DNA of 64,000 nucleotides from JAGOPY01 sp964619555 (GTDB lineage Bacteria > Bacteroidota > Bacteroidia > Bacteroidales > JAGOPY01): positions 62,001-126,000 of the forward strand of contig CAZUDV010000012.1 in the NCBI GenBank assembly GCA_964619555.1, given 5' to 3'. Numbering within the stretch: position 1 is the first letter of the stretch; every line of letters starts with the position of its first letter. The notes under the pieces are model-generated. The model was not told where the DNA came from. It was given only the letters and a program-made list of their open reading frames with translations, and did no database searches. Of this stretch, positions 8,799 through 18,179 are shown one piece after another. Made by a program: the position numbers and the translations under genes.

Positions 8799-10283
8799 TC
8801 AATAGCCCGGGTTCTGCTTTAATTTAGTATTTCCGAGTTCTGAAAGCGGGATTGGCAGGATTTCATGTTTGCCGGCAACAAATCCTTTAAAGGCGAGCAC
8901 TTCTGCCGCTTTACCGGTACGTACCAGGTCAAACCAGCGGTGCCCTTCCGTGGCCAGTTCCACCCGGCGTTCGTAGTAGATGTTCTCCAGTGTGGCCGGT
9001 ACAGAAGGCAGGCCCACTCTTGCCCTGACTTTGTCGAGCCATTCCTGGGCGGCGCCGGCATCCCCTCCCCTGACCAGGGCTTCGGCTTCCATCAGGTAAG
9101 TATCGGCCAGCCTGATCTCTATATAATTATCGGGCCATTCCAGCACAGGATCCCCTCCGCCTGAGCTTATAAAATCCTTCAGCGGAGCGAATTTCTGCAG
9201 GAAGTAACCGGTATTCTGGTAACCTTTTTCGTACGATGCTTCGCCGGCCTGTTCGAGGCTGTCGATATTGGCGATGGTGCCCAGGTACCGGTTCGAAGCC
9301 CGGAGCTCTTCCACCAGGTCGGGGAGAACCGGGTTGAATCCCCATCCCGCCGAGTAGGTCGGGCCGTTGAATGCCCTGGGCCCGCAAAGTTGCACCAGCA
9401 GGTTCCCTTCACCGGCAGGGGGGCTGGGGAACTGCCAGTAACCGATCGCAACGGAAGAATAAGAGATCTCAAAGATGGATTCTTTGTTGAATTTATTGTC
9501 AGGGCGGAAGATGGATGAATAATCATCGAGCAGTTCATAATAAGGAGCCGTGTTCACCTGGTGGAAAAGGGCCGCCGCTTCCAGCATACGGCTTTCGTCG
9601 TTCTGCCAGAGGATGACCTTTCCGAGGAGGGCTGTGGCGGCATACTGGGTAGCTCGTCCGTATTCACTTTCCGGTACGGTCAGAGGGAGGTACGGGATGG
9701 CTTCGTTAAGGTCCTTCTCAATCTGCGCAAAGACATCCTCAGGTGGGGCCTGTTCGACATTGAAGAATTCTGAAGGAGAAAGCAGTTCGGTGAACAGCGG
9801 CACATTTTGAAAGAGCCTTATCAAGTCGAAATAATAATACGCCCGGAGGAATTTGGCTTCGGCACGGAAGCGCTCCCTGAGCGTTTCATCCATGGGTACG
9901 CCGTCTAATTTGGAAAGGATGGTATTGGCCCTGTTGATGCCGGAGAAATTGCGACCCCAGAAGCTTTCCTGTGGACCGTTGCCAGCATCGAGCGTATAAC
10001 TGTTCCAGGCTTCCCAGGTGGGCTGGTCGCCATAGGCAGCGCCACCGGCGTAACAATCATCGGAGGCGCAGTTCAGAAGCCCTACCTTGCTGGAGTAGGT
10101 ATTCACCCATTCCATTCCAAGAGGGTCATAGGCTGCCACCAGGCCGGCCAGTGCCTGGTCTGCATTCTGGTAATAATTGGCTTCCAGTGTGGTGCCTTTG
10201 GGTTCCACTTCCAACCATTCCTTGGAGCAGGAAGAAAGGATGGCCAGGGCAATGACTAAGGAGTATATAACTGACTTTTTCAT
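8799..10283 (-). CDS. susD: SusD/RagB-family glycan-binding outer-membrane lipoprotein
   Basis: A 494-residue lipoprotein (lipobox LSSC, Cys19, then SKEWLEVEP) with the SusD features: the N-terminal 'FLEVEPKGT'-like stretch, 'FWGRNFSGINRANTIL', the helical TPR-like scaffold ('FRAEAKFLRAYYYFDLIRLFQNVPLF') and a C-terminal 'IYYERRVELATEGHRWFDLVRTG' segment. SusD proteins cap a SusC transporter and hand oligosaccharides to it. The 16-bp spacing to susC and shared orientation support a single transcript. 'susD' denotes the family, not orthology to the starch system; the neighbouring GH16 gene points to a beta-glucan substrate. Confidence 0.95.
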   Translation of the reverse strand: MKKSVIYSLVIALAILSSCSKEWLEVEPKGTTLEANYYQNADQALAGLVAAYDPLGMEWVNTYSSKVGLLNCASDDCYAGGAAYGDQPTWEAWNSYTLDAGNGPQESFWGRNFSGINRANTILSKLDGVPMDETLRERFRAEAKFLRAYYYFDLIRLFQNVPLFTELLSPSEFFNVEQAPPEDVFAQIEKDLNEAIPYLPLTVPESEYGRATQYAATALLGKVILWQNDESRMLEAAALFHQVNTAPYYELLDDYSSIFRPDNKFNKESIFEISYSSVAIGYWQFPSPPAGEGNLLVQLCGPRAFNGPTYSAGWGFNPVLPDLVEELRASNRYLGTIANIDSLEQAGEASYEKGYQNTGYFLQKFAPLKDFISSGGGDPVLEWPDNYIEIRLADTYLMEAEALVRGGDAGAAQEWLDKVRARVGLPSVPATLENIYYERRVELATEGHRWFDLVRTGKAAEVLAFKGFVAGKHEILPIPLSELGNTKLKQNPGY

Positions 10284-10299
10284 AGTTCTGCAGGTTTAA

Positions 10300-13200
10300 T
10301 TAAATCGTAACATTGATACCAAGCATGAATGAACGGGCCTGGGGATAGAATCCACGGTCGATCCCATAGCTGCCACCGCCGATTTCCGGGTCAAAGCCGG
10401 CGTATTTGGTCCAGGTGGCCAGGTTGTTTGAACTCACATAGAACCTCAGGTTCTCCAAACCGATCTTTTTGACGGCCTTTTGCGGCAGGCTGTACCCGAT
10501 CTGAAGGGTTTTGATTCGGAAATAGGCTCCCGGGCTCAGATGAAAGGTGGATGGGTTGCTGAAATTCTTGTTTGGATCGCCAGTCACCAGCCGGGGGTAA
10601 TCATCGGAAGTGCCTACGCCGTTCCAGCGGCCCAGTGCATCAGTGGTCCAGTTGGCCGATGGGATGTCCAGGCGGCGAAGACCGTTGTAAATGTCGTTTC
10701 CGGCAACTCCCTGCCCGAAGAAGATGAGGTCAATGCCTTTCCAGTCGGCTGCTAGGGTAAAACCGTAGGAAATGGTCGGCGTCGGGTCTCCGATGAAGGT
10801 CCTGTCATCGGCATTGATCACCCCGTCGCTATTCAGGTCGGCATATTTGAAGTCACCCGGCTCTGCATCGGGCTGGATCAATTCTCCATCTTCGTTGATA
10901 TAATTCTGGATATCGCCATCAGACTGGAAGATCCCCAGCACCTCGAAGCCGTAAAAAGCTCCGATCGGATGACCGACCTGGAGGCGGCTGATCTCATAAC
11001 TGCTGGACTGGAAAGATGCTCCCGTCCGGTATTCCACCGATCCGAGGTCAGTGATCTCATTTTTCAGATAACTGAGGTTGCCTTTCAGATCGAGATTCAC
11101 CTGGGCGACCTGCTTGCGGTAACCCAGTTCAAACTCCACGCCTTTATTGGTCATGGATGCCACATTGGCGATGGGGTCCTCGATAGCGCCTACATATTCC
11201 GGGAGCACAAACCGGTCGAGCATGCCTGTGGTTTTCTTGTTGTAATAATCAAAGGCCAGCCTGAAATCGGAGAATACGGTGGCTTCCAGGCCGACATCCA
11301 GCTGGCTCGTCTCTTCCCATTGGAGATCCGGGTTGGATGGGGCATCCGGGCTGTAACCGATCATATAATTGTCGTAATAATACACATAATTGCGACCACC
11401 GCTGACGGTTGCCAGGTAAAGGAAATCGCTGATATTATCGTTTCCGTTCACGCCATAGGATCCCCTTATCTTGAGGAAACTGACGATATCGTTCTCCGGC
11501 CAGAAATTCTCCCTGGAAACTACCCATCCAAGGGAAGCAGAGGGGAAGATTCCGTATTTATTGTTGGGCCCGAACCTGGAAGAGCCGTCCCTTCTAATGA
11601 TCCCGGTGAACAGGTACTTCTCATCGAAATTGTAATTCAGCCTGGCGAAGATGGAACTGATCCGGTGATCCGGAGCTTCCCAGCCGCCGGCGAGCTTATC
11701 GTCGTCCAGGATGCTGAAATTCATCGAGGCTTCATCAAAAGTGGTGACCGGCAGATTATAATAACGGGCATTGACCCCCTGGGAACTTTCCTGGAAAGCG
11801 CTCATGCCCAGCAGGATTTTAAAATCATGTTTTTTGATCTTGCGGGCGTATGATGCCGTATTTTCCCAGTTGTACATAAAGCCCCGGTTCTCGGAACGGA
11901 AATAATTATTTTCTATGACCGATGTGGCTGCATTGAGGTAATACACCGGTGTGAAGCTGACATCGCCCCAGAAGGCCAGTTTCAGCCCGAGATCCGACCG
12001 GATGACCAGACCCTTGAGGGGTTCCAGTTCAGCATAGATGTTCCCGACGATATTATCCGACCAGCCATAGTTGCCCTGGCGGGTCTGTTCGTAAGCAAGC
12101 GGATTGGTCATTTCCTGGACTACGTACTTGGAAATCGAGTAAGGGTTTCCATTTTCATCCAGGACCACCGGGTTAGTGCTGTACGGAGGGGAATTGGCAA
12201 CGGAGCTGTCCGTTATGACCAAGGGCGTCACCGGGTCAAGGTTGATGGCCGATGCCAGCGGGCCGCCGTATTCGCTGTTGGTGTTCAGGGAGCCCTGGCT
12301 TTTAATGTGGGAGTATCCGATATTTTCACCGAAGCGCAGATAGTCGTTCACCTTGTGTTGTGAATTGATACGCAGGGTAATCCTTTTGTAGTTGGAGATG
12401 GAGGTTGTCACAATCCCTTCCTGGTTAAAATAACCGAAGGATGTGTAAAAAGTGGAGCGGTTATTGCCCCCGGAAAGGCTCAGTTCATGATTCTGGATAC
12501 TGGCGCTTTTGTTGAAAATGGCATCCTGCCAGTCGGTCCCTTCCCCAAGGGTGTCGATATTTTCAAAGATAACCGGTAACCCTGCATTTACCTGCGCTTC
12601 ATTTCTGAGCATGGCATACTCAGTGGCATCGCACAGGTCGAGCTTTTTGGCGGGGGACTGAAGACCGAAATAACCGTTATAGTTAATCCTCATATTTTTC
12701 GCTTCACCTCCTTTACCCTGCCGGGTGGTCACCAGGATGACCCCGTTGGCGGCCCGGGTCCCGTAAATGGCGGCAGATGCCGCATCTTTCAGCACTTCGA
12801 TTGATTCGATGTCGGCAGTGTTCAGGTAGTCGAGCCCGCCGATATCCACGGGCACACCGTCAATAACGTAAAGCGGATCGCTGACATTAATGGAGGTGGT
12901 ACCCCTGACTCTCACGGTCGAGGCGGCACCGGGCTGGCCCGAACTGGCGGCTATGGTGATCCCGGATGCCCTGCCTTGTAGAGCTTGCTCGACACGAATA
13001 AGCGGCATGCTTTCAAGGTCGGATCCTTTGACGCTGGAGATGGCGCCGGTGACCACGCTTTTTTGCTGCACACCATATCCGACGACCACCAGTTCCTCCA
13101 GTTCGAGGGATGTCGGGTTCAGCACGAAATTCAGGGTGTTCTTCTGACCGCTGACGAGAGTAATGGTCTGTTTATAGGATTCATAGCCGAGGAAGCTGGC

Positions 13201-13419
13201 TTCGATTACCTGCAATCCGGCAGGCATGTTGAGGGAATAATTACCATTGACGTCAGTGGTGGTGCCCAGGCTGGTGCCAACAACCAGGATATTGGCCCCC
13301 GGTAGCGTTTCACCGCTGTCTTTGTCTTTCACCTGGCCGGTCAGCGTAACATCCTGTGCCTGCATTGACAGTGCGAAGGCATTAATTAATAGAAAAATGA
13401 GCAAAAGTTTCCTTTTCAT
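10300..13419 (-). CDS. susC: SusC/RagA-family TonB-linked outer-membrane transporter
   Basis: A 1039-residue outer-membrane protein. A signal peptide (end near MQAQD) is followed by a carboxypeptidase-regulatory-like domain (about 22-110, 'LTGQVKDKDSGETLPGANILV'), the TonB box/plug region ('LEELVVVGYGVQQKSVVTGAIS', then 'PLYVIDGVPV' and 'IESIEVLKDAASAAIYGTRAANGVI') and a 22-strand barrel ending in an aromatic strand. SusC transporters import oligosaccharides using TonB-ExbBD energy. It is the first gene of the glucan locus (susC, susD, GH16, PKD lipoprotein). A near-match -7 box, TATACTTG on the minus strand at 13438-13445, lies just upstream. No dedicated ECF sigma, anti-sigma or hybrid two-component regulator adjoins the locus. 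Confidence 0.96.
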   Translation of the reverse strand: MKRKLLLIFLLINAFALSMQAQDVTLTGQVKDKDSGETLPGANILVVGTSLGTTTDVNGNYSLNMPAGLQVIEASFLGYESYKQTITLVSGQKNTLNFVLNPTSLELEELVVVGYGVQQKSVVTGAISSVKGSDLESMPLIRVEQALQGRASGITIAASSGQPGAASTVRVRGTTSINVSDPLYVIDGVPVDIGGLDYLNTADIESIEVLKDAASAAIYGTRAANGVILVTTRQGKGGEAKNMRINYNGYFGLQSPAKKLDLCDATEYAMLRNEAQVNAGLPVIFENIDTLGEGTDWQDAIFNKSASIQNHELSLSGGNNRSTFYTSFGYFNQEGIVTTSISNYKRITLRINSQHKVNDYLRFGENIGYSHIKSQGSLNTNSEYGGPLASAINLDPVTPLVITDSSVANSPPYSTNPVVLDENGNPYSISKYVVQEMTNPLAYEQTRQGNYGWSDNIVGNIYAELEPLKGLVIRSDLGLKLAFWGDVSFTPVYYLNAATSVIENNYFRSENRGFMYNWENTASYARKIKKHDFKILLGMSAFQESSQGVNARYYNLPVTTFDEASMNFSILDDDKLAGGWEAPDHRISSIFARLNYNFDEKYLFTGIIRRDGSSRFGPNNKYGIFPSASLGWVVSRENFWPENDIVSFLKIRGSYGVNGNDNISDFLYLATVSGGRNYVYYYDNYMIGYSPDAPSNPDLQWEETSQLDVGLEATVFSDFRLAFDYYNKKTTGMLDRFVLPEYVGAIEDPIANVASMTNKGVEFELGYRKQVAQVNLDLKGNLSYLKNEITDLGSVEYRTGASFQSSSYEISRLQVGHPIGAFYGFEVLGIFQSDGDIQNYINEDGELIQPDAEPGDFKYADLNSDGVINADDRTFIGDPTPTISYGFTLAADWKGIDLIFFGQGVAGNDIYNGLRRLDIPSANWTTDALGRWNGVGTSDDYPRLVTGDPNKNFSNPSTFHLSPGAYFRIKTLQIGYSLPQKAVKKIGLENLRFYVSSNNLATWTKYAGFDPEIGGGSYGIDRGFYPQARSFMLGINVTI

Positions 13420-13509
13420 ATTGGTTTTTTATTTGTGCAAGTATAAGTGGAATATGGAATCATTTCGTTTTGAAATTAAAATTATTAAATATATACATCA
13501 TTTTAAACA

Positions 13510-16191
13510 TTACTTAATAGCATTTTTACCGGTCAGCTTAATACCAGGAAGTTTATCGGCATACAGGCCATAAATGACATCCATTTCATTTTCCATCACG
13601 TACTTTTCATCCTTTCCTTTGTCAGAATTAACATGGTAGACAAATGCCCTGATGCCATTGTGCTTTAACCGGAGAAGGTCCGGCAAATTATCCCCGATGG
13701 CCCGGCGGCTGACAGCTATATCGGTGATGCCTGATCGTTTGAGCGCCAAAACTATATCTCCATCCATCTCCTGGACCACTTTCCAGTTTGGCATGGCCGA
13801 CCTGATACCTGCCGTAAGCCCTTCTTTCACGGCATCCATGGTAAAAAGCTCCATCATCAGCCTGTTTTTATCTGTAAAACCGGCTGCGAATTCAGCAGGC
13901 TCATTGATCTTATCGGTAACTAAAATGGCATCGGGATGAGCCGAAAACCATTCATTGATCAATTCCATATCGAGCGGGGAATACTTTCCCAGGATTTTAT
14001 GTTCCATGAAAGTTGTATGCGGCGGCGGTACGGGGCCCCGGTAACCGGTCATTTTCTTCCAGTCGTCCCAGGTATGCGCGGCCACAAATCGATTATCGGA
14101 AGTCCTGAGAATATCCAGTTCAAAGAGCCGGAATCCCGATCCATAACTCCGGTCGAGCGCTTCCAGCGAATTGGTGTAGATGTTCCCATCGATCATACCG
14201 CCGGCATGAGCAATAAACCGGCTGACATCATGGCGTTCCTCCAACTGGATTTTTATAGAGGTAAGTTTATTCCCGATCAGGTACTGGGCCGACTGGACCA
14301 TGGCAAAAGCGTAGTCCAGCATCTCCTTTGCTTCTGCTTTATTTTCAAGATAGAGATTGCTGGTTGAATTATCCCTCAAATCATATAAGGATACATTGTC
14401 TTTGCCACGGTAAACCAGGAAACACGAATCACTAACCACTCCCAGTTTATTGTCGGCCGAGAAATAACCAAACTTCCTCCGGTGGTCAAACAGATCAACT
14501 CCCAGGCCATTATTGACATAGCTCATGCCCAATAATCCGCACAGAGTCGGGTAAACGTCCTGTTGCAGCCCCGGACCTGCATAAACCTGGGGTCTGAACA
14601 GGGCCGGGGAATATACGATACAGGGTACGCGATGGTAATTGAGGTTCAGGTCGTAGACCGGATCAAAATTCTGGCCATGATCCCCGATGAAAAGAAAGAC
14701 GGTGCTGCCGGACCAGTCCTTATCCATGGCCGCCAGCATGAATTGCTCAAGCTGAAGGTCGGCGTATTCATAGAGCAATTCAGGGTAATCCTCATTTTCC
14801 AAACGGGTTTCAAATGCTTCCGGCACGATATAGCCATCGTGCGATGAAATGGTCAGGACGCAGCTGAAAAAAGGCAGCCCTGAACGGCTGAGCGAGTCGC
14901 AATCCTTTAACACCTCCCGGAACATGGTCTCATCGGTAGCCCCCCAGTGATTATAGATGGCATCTTCAGGATAATCGGCGTTGCCAATGATCCGGTCAAA
15001 ACCGTTGAGAGACAGAAACCGGTGCATATTGTCAAATTCCTTTGAGCCGGTCACATAGAAGGAAGTTTGATAGCCTTTTTCTTTCAGGATGAATGGTAAG
15101 CCATGGAACACCTGGTTTTCGGTGGCCAGGGAATTCATAGGCACATTGTCCATTACGGCAGGCAATCCGTACAGCGTGGTGAAGATGGCATTGTGAGTAT
15201 GAATGCCGGCAGAATAGAAATTGTCAAATGCGATTCCCTGCCTGGCAATTGAATCCAGGAACGGCGTGGTGTTCAATCCCGGTTTATACCGGCTGACCAT
15301 GGCATTGCTCATGCTTTCGAGGAAAATGAGCAGGATATTGGGTCTGATTGAATCCTGACCTGTAACCTTAATTTGAAATGGATTTTCCATACCACCACTT
15401 GTTCTTCCGAGATGATGCAGGGCAGCTTCAATAAATTCTTCCTGATCCTTGTAGTGATGGATCTGGGGGTCATTAAAACTGTGCCCGAGGTGATAAACCG
15501 GATTAAAGCCCAGTTGGTTCATGAAATGATCGTCAGTGAAAAAAGCATTCCGGCATATAAGCGGAGTGTCTTTAAAGTTAAATGTTCCCCTGAGGCCTGA
15601 AATCAGGAGCAGCAAACCGGCAAGGAAGAAAATTATCCTGAACGGGATTTTCAGGGTAAGACTGGGCTTCTCCAAATACTCCTTATATATTTTGACCTGC
15701 AGGTAAGTGTAACCGACGGCCGCCAGCAGAAAAAGGCCGACCAGCAGCAGGTTATCGGCTTCCGTAAACAGCACTTTAAAGGTTATGCCGGTAGCTTCGA
15801 TCCAGGTAAAAACAGCATTGGTGACCCGGGAATTATAGTAACGGAAATATCCGAGGTCGATGGAGGAGATCAACAGGACGGCCAGGCCACCTAAAATTAT
15901 AATTATATTGCTGATGTTCAGCGATAAGCTATTCTTTTTCCCTTTCAATAAAAAGATGGAAATGATCACAAAGGGCAGGAAAAAAATGTAGGATATAATA
16001 TTGATATCGAATAGTAATCCCCGGTCAAGGAAAGCCCGAAGGATATCGTGCAAAGATGACCGGCTGGCAAGGCCCGGATTGGATAAAAACAGGATCAGCC
16101 TGAAGGTGGTGCCGATCCCCATTATTAAGACAATGGAAACCAGAAGAAATTGATATCCGGAAGGAATATAAGATCCGACGAATTTCTTCAT
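13510..16191 (-). CDS. LTA-synthase-like membrane sulfatase/phosphotransferase fused to a GDPD-like domain
   Basis: An 893-residue membrane enzyme in two parts. Five transmembrane helices (about residues 10-210) precede an alkaline-phosphatase-superfamily domain of the LTA-synthase type (about 275-560): 'NILLIFLESMSNAM' with a metal-binding Glu, 'HTHNAIFTTLYGLPAV' with the candidate nucleophile Thr, and 'FIGDHGQNFD' with metal ligands. From about 659 a second domain begins 'FIAHAGG' (His662), followed by 'TNSLEAL', 'FRLFELDI' and 'VAAHTWDDW', the glycerophosphodiester phosphodiesterase pattern. LTA-synthase relatives transfer glycerophosphate-type groups outside the inner membrane; the fused domain might hydrolyse or recycle a related phosphodiester. 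An upstream TTG start (16209) is rejected because the -7 box (16218-16225) places the transcript start near 16211. Confidence 0.8.
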   Translation of the reverse strand: MKKFVGSYIPSGYQFLLVSIVLIMGIGTTFRLILFLSNPGLASRSSLHDILRAFLDRGLLFDINIISYIFFLPFVIISIFLLKGKKNSLSLNISNIIIILGGLAVLLISSIDLGYFRYYNSRVTNAVFTWIEATGITFKVLFTEADNLLLVGLFLLAAVGYTYLQVKIYKEYLEKPSLTLKIPFRIIFFLAGLLLLISGLRGTFNFKDTPLICRNAFFTDDHFMNQLGFNPVYHLGHSFNDPQIHHYKDQEEFIEAALHHLGRTSGGMENPFQIKVTGQDSIRPNILLIFLESMSNAMVSRYKPGLNTTPFLDSIARQGIAFDNFYSAGIHTHNAIFTTLYGLPAVMDNVPMNSLATENQVFHGLPFILKEKGYQTSFYVTGSKEFDNMHRFLSLNGFDRIIGNADYPEDAIYNHWGATDETMFREVLKDCDSLSRSGLPFFSCVLTISSHDGYIVPEAFETRLENEDYPELLYEYADLQLEQFMLAAMDKDWSGSTVFLFIGDHGQNFDPVYDLNLNYHRVPCIVYSPALFRPQVYAGPGLQQDVYPTLCGLLGMSYVNNGLGVDLFDHRRKFGYFSADNKLGVVSDSCFLVYRGKDNVSLYDLRDNSTSNLYLENKAEAKEMLDYAFAMVQSAQYLIGNKLTSIKIQLEERHDVSRFIAHAGGMIDGNIYTNSLEALDRSYGSGFRLFELDILRTSDNRFVAAHTWDDWKKMTGYRGPVPPPHTTFMEHKILGKYSPLDMELINEWFSAHPDAILVTDKINEPAEFAAGFTDKNRLMMELFTMDAVKEGLTAGIRSAMPNWKVVQEMDGDIVLALKRSGITDIAVSRRAIGDNLPDLLRLKHNGIRAFVYHVNSDKGKDEKYVMENEMDVIYGLYADKLPGIKLTGKNAIK

Positions 16192-16217
16192 CCGGGTGCG
16201 TTTTCTCAAATCCTGCC

Positions 16218-16225
16218 CAAAGATA
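16218..16225 (-). promoter_or_regulatory. -7 promoter box (TATCTTTG) of the LTA-synthase-like gene
   Basis: Minus-strand TATCTTTG fits TAnnTTTG exactly and lies 26 bases upstream of the ATG at 16191. It lets this gene be expressed separately from the metallophosphoesterase gene upstream of it. Confidence 0.55.
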
Positions 16226-16270
16226 AAAGAATAGTGATAATTAAATACGAACGGCTCTTACAGACTTATA

Positions 16271-17047
16271 TTATTCCAGGAAATTCAGGATCATATCTTC
16301 CGTGCTTTTCTTTCCCAGGTCGATAATGATATGCCGGCCTGCATTTCCGGCCTTGAAAGTGGATGTCCCGGCATTGTAACATCGCTCTATCCCCCAGAAT
16401 CCGCGGTAGTCATGATTAAAATCCTCCGGTTCATCTTCGTGCAAATGCCCGAACAGTAGGACATCAATCTTATCTTCCACCACTTTCCTGAGATCTTCCG
16501 AATCCTTCAGCCTCAACAGCGGCCGGGGATCCCAGGGATGATGGTGAAGGTAAACCACTTTTTTAAGGGATTCGTATTCAGTTAAATTCAAGATTTTATC
16601 GAGCGTATCCAGCTGTTTTTTACCCAATTCGCCTTCGGCAAATATCCGGTCGACCAGGTGCAGTTCTTCCGCGTTGGAGTCCAGTCCGATGAAAACTATG
16701 GAGGATATGATATCGACTTTCGGATAGGTTAACTTTTCATTTTCGAAATACCATTTTTTAAAACGGTTAACGAAAAATCGGAACCCCAGGGCTCCAACGC
16801 CATAATCATGATTGCCCGGTGCGACCAGCACGGTAAAGCCTGATTTTTCCAGTTTTGATATAAAGGATTGCGTTTTTTTAACCGAAACGTGGCTGAACGC
16901 AATGTCTACCAGGTCGCCGGTTATCACGATTACATGATTCCCCGGATCATCTATTCGTTCTATCAGCCTGTCTGCCAGTAAATTGGCTTTTTCATCACAA
17001 TCCTTATAACCGATGTGCAGATCGGACAAATGAATGATCTTTTTCAC
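16271..17047 (-). CDS. Calcineurin-like metallophosphoesterase, GTG start
   Basis: A 258-residue cytoplasmic protein with a full set of metallophosphoesterase motifs: D-x-H (Asp9, His11 in LSDLHIGY), GDLVD (Asp45), GNHDYG (Asn79, His80), 'YLHHHPWD' and 'LLFGHLHEDE'. These bind two metal ions that hydrolyse phosphomono- or phosphodiesters; the substrate cannot be told from sequence, with 3',5'-cyclic nucleotide phosphodiesterase-like members the closest in layout. The start is a GTG at 17047, which immediately precedes KKIIHLSDLH, the normal N-terminus for this family. It begins 6 bases after the stop of the upstream T9SS protein gene, suggesting co-transcription. Confidence 0.85.
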   Translation of the reverse strand: MKKIIHLSDLHIGYKDCDEKANLLADRLIERIDDPGNHVIVITGDLVDIAFSHVSVKKTQSFISKLEKSGFTVLVAPGNHDYGVGALGFRFFVNRFKKWYFENEKLTYPKVDIISSIVFIGLDSNAEELHLVDRIFAEGELGKKQLDTLDKILNLTEYESLKKVVYLHHHPWDPRPLLRLKDSEDLRKVVEDKIDVLLFGHLHEDEPEDFNHDYRGFWGIERCYNAGTSTFKAGNAGRHIIIDLGKKSTEDMILNFLE

Positions 17048-17053
17048 CTGGGA

Positions 17054-17992
17054 CTAATCTTTCAAAACCTCGAATTTTCCTGAAGCCACCCCCCTTGGGG
17101 TTGTAAGATGGTAAAAATAAAGACCTGAACAATAATCCGATGTATTGATCTTTAAAAAGTTATTGCCGGTAACGCTGTAGTTTAAAATCCGGGAATAGAC
17201 TATTCTTCCTGAAAAATCCAGTATTGACAGGGTAATGACTTCAGGCCTGGCCAGGGAAATATTCAGTGTAAGATTATCTTTTACCGGATTTGGGTAGGCA
17301 TTGACCTGAACCACATTTATACCAGGTTCTTCAAAACCGGAGGTTTTATAATAAATTTCCAGGCAGGGTCTTTTACTGATGTCTCCTTCATCTGATGAAT
17401 AAGGTGCAAATCCGACACAGGCATTATTGCACGATCCGTCGAGCGGGTAAATGGTCAATCCATGATTGACCATATTGCTGATTCTCCATGCCACGTAGGC
17501 ATGAGTGATATCAAGCCTGATCGGTCCGCCATCGTAAGGGAATGTAATCCTAACGGTATCTGAAAAAGGATCCCCCGAGGCAGGCCTGTTATCCCAGTTC
17601 AGTGTCATCTCATTCCATTCCGAAGTTACAAACCTCAAGTCGAATGTGTTATCACAATTCGAATAACAATTTACATTGTATGGCCAGTTGTAAAACCACA
17701 AGAAAACCGAATCGACTTCGGAAGGCAGGGAAGAAACATCGAATTTAATGTAGGCTTGCAGGTTGGTCAGGTTGCAGGTGCTGACCGGATTGGTGGCAAT
17801 ATAGACCTGTGCGCCAAAATTGGTCGTATTCAGCTCATCATACACGTAGGCATCCTTGCCTCCGTTAAGTCCGCCTTCGTCGGAACCGTCATTGAGACCG
17901 GGGCCCGGGCAGAAGGTCATGACATGCTGCGGGAAACAAATCCCGGCTGTCATGGTCAGTAGAAAACCGAGAAGCAATTTGTTGATTTTCAT
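17054..17992 (-). CDS. DNRLRE-like secreted protein with T9SS sorting domain
   Basis: A 312-residue exported protein; the ATG at 17992 starts directly at the signal peptide (MKINKLLLGF…, cleavage near CFPQ) and is preferred to an in-frame start at 18034 that would lie upstream of the promoter. The central part (about 25-220) resembles DNRLRE-type surface modules: 'LQAYIKFDVSSLP', 'FLWFYNW', 'WNEMTLNWDNRPA'. Ten Cys residues suggest disulfides. The last 80 residues (from 'VNAYPNPVKDNL') are a T9SS sorting domain ending in 'SGLYFYHL…GKFEVLKD'. DNRLRE modules are structural elements of surface proteins in the known family. An inverted repeat overlaps its -7 box. Confidence 0.8.
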   Translation of the reverse strand: MKINKLLLGFLLTMTAGICFPQHVMTFCPGPGLNDGSDEGGLNGGKDAYVYDELNTTNFGAQVYIATNPVSTCNLTNLQAYIKFDVSSLPSEVDSVFLWFYNWPYNVNCYSNCDNTFDLRFVTSEWNEMTLNWDNRPASGDPFSDTVRITFPYDGGPIRLDITHAYVAWRISNMVNHGLTIYPLDGSCNNACVGFAPYSSDEGDISKRPCLEIYYKTSGFEEPGINVVQVNAYPNPVKDNLTLNISLARPEVITLSILDFSGRIVYSRILNYSVTGNNFLKINTSDYCSGLYFYHLTTPRGVASGKFEVLKD

Positions 17993-18013
17993 GGCAGGAA
18001 ATTGTTTGGTTAA

Positions 18014-18032
18014 GGTTATAACAAATATAACC
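18014..18032 (-). promoter_or_regulatory. -7 box inside an inverted repeat (possible operator)
   Basis: Minus-strand TATATTTG (18022-18029) is an exact TAnnTTTG box for the gene at 17054-17992. It sits inside a perfect inverted repeat, GGTTATA-N5-TATAACC (18014-18032), so a symmetric DNA-binding protein could block it. Confidence 0.5.
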
Positions 18033-18179
18033 ATTCGGATAAAAAAATCAAACAGTCATTTTCAGCAGCTTAACATTAAATTAATGCTTTCATAATCTTT
18101 TCCTAAAACTGCGGTAACGTTAACTTAACCCGGCAGTAGTTTCTTTGCACCAGATTTTAAACGTAATTATCTGAAAACC

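Noticed and set aside
10969..11853. 294-codon frame opposite susC, and similar frames at 4961-5956 and 21548-22531
   Set aside because: They are shadows of clearly coding strands with no independent support such as a signal peptide, domain or promoter.
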